Shown here piece by piece: positions 6,821 through 11,007 of a stretch of DNA of 11,007 nucleotides (position 1 is its first letter; every line of letters starts with the position of its first letter). The stretch comes from Thalassiosira profunda. Its lineage: Eukaryota; Bacillariophyta; Thalassiosirophyceae; Thalassiosirales; Thalassiosiraceae. The notes beneath the pieces are model-generated. The model did not search any database, was not told the origin of the DNA, and was given only the letters and a program-made list of their open reading frames with translations. The stretch lies in the NCBI GenBank assembly GCA_036939355.1, contig JALLAP010000689.1:1-11007 (forward strand). The letters are read 5' to 3'. Position numbers and translations under genes: made by a program.

Positions 6821-7435
6821 TCACCACCTCCGCACCGGGCCAAAATCGCCATTGTGCCGTCCCCCCTGCCCATAGTCGTACTCCCCCGGATCTCTCCAAC
6901 TTCTCCCCTTCAGATTCTTTCGTTTCTGCAATTCCACTATCCGATCGTAATTGACCCGGTTCGGATTGCTTTGCCGTATCTTCTCCGACGTCTTGTACTG
7001 CACCCTTTTATCCCTCTTGCCCTGGGCAAAGTTGCCCCCCATTATCACGACCTCGAAGCTCTCCTCGTCCTTCCGCGCTTTGAGATCCTCGTAGGCCTCG
7101 TTGATCCGGGCAAAGTCAAAATTGGCACGTTCCCTTTCCTCCGGCGAGGCGTCCGGTCCGACTGCTACATCGGGATGGTACGTTCTGGCCATTGTCCGGT
7201 ACGCCCGCTGGACTACTGCAAAGTCTTTTGGTGGCGAGAGGCGGTCGAGGCCCAGCAGCGTGTGCGGATCGTCCGATGATGTCAACGGAGGGGGCTTGGC
7301 GAACGGCTGGTTGGAGGTTGATGGCGGCGGCCGATCGTGAGGTTGTGCCGAGAATGCACCGACGTCATGAACGAGCCCCGTGACCAATAGCGCGGCGATA
7401 GCCACTGCCGCCGATCTCCTGCCCGCCGTCAACAT
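6821..7435 (-). CDS. Plastid-targeted J-domain (DnaJ-like) co-chaperone
   Basis: A 204-residue protein. Residues 1-28 (MLTAGRRSAAVAIAALLVTG ... GAF) form a signal peptide ending in Gly-Ala-Phe before Ser-Ala-Gln-Pro. A Phe at this junction is the known mark of bipartite plastid targeting in diatoms, and the following Ser/Pro-rich stretch (29-55) would be the transit peptide. Residues 56-121 are a J domain: DPHTLLGLDR, helix II, the diagnostic HPD at 87-89 that stimulates Hsp70 ATPase activity, then FARINEAYEDLK. There is no Gly/Phe-rich region, zinc-finger or CTD, so it is a type III J-protein. The rest (122-204) is basic and ends in a Gly-rich tail. I took the ATG at 7435 because it starts the signal peptide; the frame stays open further upstream without family features. 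The probable partner is a plastid Hsp70. It is divergent from the hydrolase gene at 7657. Confidence 0.85.
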   Translation of the reverse strand: MLTAGRRSAAVAIAALLVTGLVHDVGAFSAQPHDRPPPSTSNQPFAKPPPLTSSDDPHTLLGLDRLSPPKDFAVVQRAYRTMARTYHPDVAVGPDASPEERERANFDFARINEAYEDLKARKDEESFEVVIMGGNFAQGKRDKRVQYKTSEKIRQSNPNRVNYDRIVELQKRKNLKGRSWRDPGEYDYGQGGRHNGDFGPVRRW

Positions 7436-7656
7436 TGTCAACCTGTCGAGAGAAGGAGGGGTGGTGCAGCAACAACAATACACACGAGGAAGAGGAGGTG
7501 AGCGTGAAATGGGTTGGGACCACGCTTTTTTGTGGGACGTTTCTACAAAAAATACAGAGGAAACAGTAAAAGTTATGGCGGGTATGTCCCAATTCTCCTC
7601 CTCACATGTCTCTCTCACACAGCCGAGTCTACTACAATACACATCATCATGAAGCC
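7436..7656. promoter_or_regulatory. Shared divergent promoter region of J-protein and hydrolase genes
   Basis: Only 221 bases separate the two divergent start codons, so both promoters must overlap or abut here. The word ACAATACACA occurs twice in direct orientation, near each end of the interval. T-rich and A-rich tracts occur near 7525-7565. No factor site can be named. Confidence 0.4.
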
Positions 7657-8579
7657 ATGTCGGCGAAGAAGGGAACGGTCGTCTTGCTTCATGGCTGGGC
7701 GCAGAACGAGCACGTGATGCGGGCGAGGACGACGACGCTCAGAAAAAGTGAGTGCACTGATGCCCGTCGCTGCAAACACTGCGCATTATCTGTTTCGTTG
7801 ATGGACGATGTGTTTTGCACGCTGCCCCTTCATCTTTGCAGTATTGATCCATCATATCTGCCGCTCATCCATTGCACATGATCACTAAACGTACGCATAG
7901 GAAGCTCTCCGACGCCGGCTACGAATGCGCCTATCTCGAGGCGCCGCACCTCCTTCCCTTGACGAGCACCGTCGAAGTCGACGGCAACTTGGTAGAGGTG
8001 ACAAATGGAGAGAGGGAGAATGCCAGGGCGTGGTTCCTATACTCGGAAAGAGACAGCGCGGATGCCTCGACGGCTCTCGGCGAGACGCCCATGCAATACA
8101 TTGGATTGGATGCATCGATCGAAATCGCAAAGGAGTGCTTGATGCAATACGAGGCCGAGTTCTGCGCAATCCTCGGCTTCTCGCAGGGGGCAACGATGTG
8201 CCACATCCTGTCGATGCTGGCATCTGCCGCAAAACATGACGGCCAGGCGGGGCTACGGCCATTCGGTGCGATCAAATGTGCAATTCTCCTGAGCGGATTT
8301 GCATCCATGCACAGCGGTCCCGTATCAAACACCAGCATCGACACGACAAACAATTGCAAACTGGACGTGAGGTCGCTGCACATCTTCGGAGAGCGGGACA
8401 CCAGCGTCCCGAAAGCGTACGGGGAGAAGCTCGCGGGCTGCTTTGCCGATCCGGAAGTGTACGATCACGGAAAGGGCCACGTCATTCCGCAAAACGTCGC
8501 ATTGTCGGAGAGGGTGATACAGTTTCTGGATAGCTGCTCGTTGGAAGCATATGATGGCCGCGGAAAGCTGTGCGGTTGA
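7657..8579 (+). CDS. FSH1-family serine hydrolase (alpha/beta fold)
   Basis: The best model has exon 1 at 7657-7751 and exon 2 at 7901-8579, giving 257 residues. Exon 1 carries the oxyanion-side motif VVLLHGWAQN (8-17). Exon 2 carries ECAYLEAPHLLP (40-51), the nucleophile elbow GFSQG with Ser126, the acid GERDTSVP with Asp198, and GKGHVIP with His225, so the full catalytic triad is present. The order and length match fungal FSH1 and human OVCA2 type hydrolases, presumed cytosolic esterases of unclear substrate; no targeting sequence is seen. The intron ends at CATAG 7900. Its donor is uncertain: the consensus GTGAGT at 7748 leaves the frame broken, while GTGCAC at 7752 restores it with two extra residues (Ser-Glu). 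An out-of-frame ATG precedes the start at 7649. It is divergent from the J-protein gene and convergent with secreted gene B. Confidence 0.85.
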
Positions 8580-8715
8580 TAGCGTTTCATTGCTAAGGTG
8601 AAGTTGTTGTTAACGATGCCATGCAAACCTGTTCGCTCCTCCCATCTAATAGGCAGGCGCGGAGATACCATCTTCGATATCGACTAGTACATGGCGGGTA
8701 TTAGTTCATTATTGC

Positions 8716-8763
8716 TACCAGCTCATGTGCGGGAGCCTTTCGTATCTTACAGTGCAAAACAGG
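8716..8763 (-). repeat. Downstream element of gene B
   Basis: Read on the minus strand, this 48-nt segment matches 3992-4038 with 43 identities, 4 substitutions and one extra C. It begins about 94 nt after the stop of gene B and has the same orientation relative to its gene as the copy behind gene A. Its core (TTGCACTGTA) is preceded 66 nt earlier by a weaker copy at 8828-8806, which mirrors the two-core arrangement behind gene A. Confidence 0.8.
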
Positions 8764-8805
8764 CCTTGTTGGTCTTATCTTCTCTTGGACAATCTTCAGA
8801 AAGTA

Positions 8806-8828
8806 TTCTTCCTACGATGGCAAAACAG
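8806..8828 (-). repeat. Weaker core copy behind gene B
   Basis: On the minus strand, CTGTTTTGC then GTAGGAAGA matches CTGTGTTGC ... GTAGGAAGA of the first core copy behind gene A (3955-3975). The GTAGGAAGA ending, rather than GTAGGATGCG, also matches the first copy. The two-copy layout therefore seems older than the split between the two loci. Confidence 0.5.
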
Positions 8829-8856
8829 ATCTCCGTGCTTCCACGTACCTCCCTCT

Positions 8857-9514
8857 CTAGATTGATTCCTTCAACGCCCCGATTTCAGCGCAAATGTCAA
8901 CAAACTGACCCTTGGCCTTCACGACATTCGTTGCGTCAGTGTTAAAATCAAACTCGGCTTGGATGACGCCTCCCTTCATGTAGTAGGCTCCAGGAATCTG
9001 GAGGTCGCTCTTGGGGTCGGAGTTAACATCACCATCGGTAAAGATGTATGCAACGTGTCCACGATCCTCGAAGAAATATAGACCATCCTCCTCCGACAAC
9101 ACTTTGAACTCATACGAGTAACCCTGGGCCTTGATGCAGTAGAGGGTGTCGTCCTTGTTGCCTTTGTCCCAAAACGCTCGGTGGACGAAGCCTCCTCCCA
9201 AAGGGAAGGCTGACGGAGGAAAGGCCGCGTTGGTTTGCGGGAATGCGAGGACGAAGCCAACCATGAGGTCGATGCCGTCGCAGATCGTGGGGCCAGCATT
9301 TAAAACGTCGAAGTAGTCGTCCCCAAAGGGACATTCGCCATCGACGGCGGGTCCCACTGCTTCCAGGGCCTAGATGGATGCGAACTGTCGGTGAGATGTT
9401 CGTTCGGCGACTCTTCACTATGACGCGTTCACTCACCCTCTCATTCTCGTTCAGACGAGCCTCGCCAGCGGTGGCGGCGGCGGCGAGGATAGCGATGGTG
9501 CGAACGAGATTCAT
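8857..9514 (-). CDS. Secreted protein B: signal exon shared with gene A, unrecognised body
   Basis: Two exons on the minus strand, 9514-9437 and 9369-8857, flank a 67-nt intron (GTGAGT...TAG) in phase 0. The product is 196 residues. Exon 1 is essentially a signal peptide (MNLVRTIAILAAAATAGEAR) followed by LNENER. The mature part is acidic and probably globular, with Cys in ECPFGDD, TICDG, LYCIKAQG and VDICAEIG; four Cys could make two disulfides. Motifs such as GLYFFEDRGHVAYIFTDGDV and GAYYMKGGVIQAEFDF suggest a beta-rich fold. I recognise no family or active site. There is no Thr-rich linker, unlike gene A. An extracellular or cell-wall location is likely. The start is fixed by the signal peptide. 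The downstream element and possible promoter words are shared with gene A. Confidence 0.75.
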
Positions 9515-9553
9515 CGTCACGATTATGGGCGCGGAGCTGACGGGTTCTCCTCT

Positions 9554-9579
9554 TTTATGCGTTGCAAGTAAAGCGAGGC
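9554..9579 (-). promoter_or_regulatory. Candidate core promoter elements of secreted gene B
   Basis: On the minus strand, GCCTCGCT (9579-9572) is followed after 12 nt by CATAAA (9559-9554), 39 nt before the ATG at 9514. The same two words at nearly the same spacing precede gene A. The distance to the start codon differs (67 versus 39 nt). Confidence 0.3.
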
Positions 9580-10070
9580 TCCGCCCAACTGAGCTGATAT
9601 GCGAACCGAACGAGCAGCTTGACACTTCGCCGGCTCCAATTCTGCATGCACGCAAAGCTCAACGAAATCTCACATGGGGTAGAAGTGTGGCCCAAAATGA
9701 GACACTTGAACTGCCCTGTGTCCATGTGGAAGCGGACGATATCGTGTTTGCGTCACACTTCGCCGCAACAAGAACTGCCATCACCTGCCCTCGCCGGTAT
9801 CATTCACTCCCTCTCAGACTGGATTGTGTCTGCAAGCGGAGGCAGGCATCTTTACACTACCTCTTCTCTTTGCGAAGGTATGTCCTCTGGCCAGGAGGCT
9901 TTTCAGGGAGGCTTTTTTCGCCCGCCCTCTGTTCAGCTCGTGCTATCTCCTGGGTGGCGACAACGTCCAACGCTGGGCTAATGTTGAGAGCGATTACATC
10001 ATACACCGGCCTGCACCGGGAGCTCTTCCTGCCGGGCTTCTGGGAAGACGAGCTCGTCCGAAGCGGCGGC

Positions 10071-10128
10071 AGACACTCTGTACCGGCGGTCGCTGCTGGG
10101 TTGGGAATGGACCAAAGACAGAGTGTCT
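10071..10128. repeat. 11-bp perfect inverted repeat
   Basis: AGACACTCTGT (10071-10081) pairs exactly with ACAGAGTGTCT (10118-10128) around 36 nt. It lies in the 3' region of the C2 gene. A perfect 11-bp match at this distance is somewhat unlikely by chance but not conclusive. Confidence 0.5.
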
Positions 10129-10193
10129 CCACGAGGGTCAGAGAGGTGAATAACAGCAGCTGTATCAAGCTCTACAGGGTTACCACACCAAAG

Positions 10194-11007
10194 CTAATAC
10201 ACCTGGAAGTACCCGAAGATATCCGGAGTCGACGAAGAGCGGCTCGGACTCTTTTGGTCTTCGTGCGCTCCGAGGCGGCTCAGCTTCTGGATCTTCTTGA
10301 GGCCCACGCTGGGGCAACGGGGCTCTCCTTTGCTAGACTCTGAGGCGTCCAGCGAAGGATCCAGACACAGGAGTTCGAAGCGAAGCGAGAGACGGATGCG
10401 GGCGAACCTGTGGGATGAAGAGACGATGTGGTCGGTCAGAGTTGGAAAGGAGAAGCGAGGAAGCGATTCGTATTGTCTCGTAGTGGTTTCACTCACCAAG
10501 TAATTCCATCTTTCCCTTTCAACGGAACCCATTCCTCAATCTGGCCGCCACTGCCCAGCGACTCCAGGTTCACATCGGCTCCTCCCAATTCTATGTCACT
10601 CATGAACTTCTTCTCATAGACTGTGATCTGAAGGCATGTCGGGGGACCCTGCAAGGGAGGACGAAAGGCAAATGAGAGTTGTGATGCAATCAGTAGCAAA
10701 CAGAGATCATCGTAGCTTACCTTGAAGAGTGATTCTCTGTCCTTGTCGAAACTCCTGCCCTCGCAGTTCACATTCTCTGGCAACGGGAACCGGAAGCGAA
10801 CCAGACTGCCCCATGAAGCCGGTGCGTTTGGCCCCGAGCTTTTCGATATCTTTCTTGGCTGCGTGCAGGCGCTGTCGAGCGACCGCGCCTTGTGATTCAA
10901 AGGCGCCGACGAACCCTGGCGCTTCAAACGCAGCAACGCGTATGCGGACAGTGAGGACGATCCGCTGGGAGATGTCACGTTCTTCAAATCGAGGAGCTCC
11001 ACCTGCA
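10194..11007 (-). CDS. C2-domain protein (partial, N-terminus beyond window)
   Basis: Three exons are visible on the minus strand: 11007-10721, 10648-10497 and 10407-10194, separated by introns of 72 nt (GTAAGC...TTGCAG) and 89 nt (GTGAGT...CCACAG). They yield at least 215 residues ending at TAG. Joined, they read as a C2 beta sandwich: VELLDLKNV, then SAYALLRLKRQG in place of the usual DPY, VRFRFPLPE, CLQITVYEKKFMSDIELGGA, EEWVPLKG, and WFARIRLSLRFELLCL. C2 domains bind membranes, often with calcium; the usual Asp residues are only partly visible, so calcium binding is doubtful. A long Ser/Lys-rich insert lies between the second and third strands. The tail after the domain is basic and Ser-rich. 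TGCAG at the very edge (11007-11003) may itself be a splice acceptor. A further exon at 9857-10157 is possible but unsupported. Confidence 0.75.

Larger units (their letters stand above)
9515..10193. other. Region between secreted gene B and the C2-protein gene
   Basis: These 679 bases hold the promoter and leader of gene B at the left and the 3' region of the C2 gene at the right. Features seen are the candidate promoter words at 9554-9579, an 11-bp inverted repeat at 10071-10128, and the word ACACTTCGCCG repeated near 9621 and 9755. A minus-strand open frame of about 100 codons (9857-10168) could be an extra last exon of the C2 gene, but it has no family signature. A plus-strand frame across the whole area is probably a shadow. 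Confidence 0.5.

Noticed and set aside
9857..10168. Possible extra last exon of the C2 gene or a separate 103-codon gene
   Set aside because: It would need a 37-nt intron or similar with a poor donor (GTGTAT) and ends in sequence with no family feature. The TAG at 10194-10196 gives a simpler end. Only transcript data could revive it.
9378..10343. Plus-strand open frame of 321 codons
   Set aside because: It runs antisense to the signal exon of gene B and to the last exon of the C2 gene, both of which have clear splice sites and protein features. Its own product has no recognisable domain, so it is a shadow in GC-rich DNA.

Overview
The window looks like nuclear DNA of a eukaryotic microalga, most probably a diatom or close stramenopile, and perhaps a centric diatom such as Thalassiosira. 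The reasons are short GT-AG introns (66-150 nt), genes packed closely on both strands, stand-alone eukaryotic families (MOT1-type molybdate transporter, FSH1-type serine hydrolase, C2 protein), and a J-domain protein whose signal peptide ends in a Gly-Ala-Phe motif typical of plastid import in secondary algae. The species is an inference.

Layout, left to right. Minus, <1-973: the N-terminal 324 residues of a nuclear-looking Cys/His-finger protein. 974-1404: a divergent intergenic region with nested inverted repeats. Plus, 1405-2274: a very basic orphan membrane or secreted protein. Plus, 2839-3783: secreted protein A, with a signal-peptide exon, a 66-nt intron, a small Cys-His domain, a Thr-rich linker and a beta-rich PPC-like domain. 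3784-4220: a repeat-bearing convergent spacer. Minus, 4221-6125: MOT1-type molybdate transporter. Minus, 6821-7435: plastid-targeted J-domain protein. Plus, 7657-8579: FSH1-type alpha/beta hydrolase with one intron. 8580-8856: a convergent spacer carrying the same repeat as 3784-4220. Minus, 8857-9514: secreted protein B, with a signal-peptide exon, a 67-nt intron and an unrecognised body. Minus, 10194->11007: the C-terminal part of a C2-domain protein with two introns.

The most striking observation is that genes A and B, about 6.6 kb apart in inverted orientation, share their two ends but not their middle. Both begin with a near-identical signal-peptide exon (Met-Asn-Leu...Gly-Glu-Ala-Arg-Leu-Asn), both have a 66-67 nt intron directly after it, and both are followed downstream by the same roughly 47-nt non-coding element (43 identical positions, 4 mismatches, 1 gap by eye) in the same orientation relative to the gene. 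The mature proteins show no similarity that I can see. This suggests a modular family of secreted proteins in which a common secretion and 3'-end frame carries exchangeable bodies, through exon shuffling or very uneven divergence. The remaining genes look like ordinary housekeeping or signalling genes with no evident common pathway.
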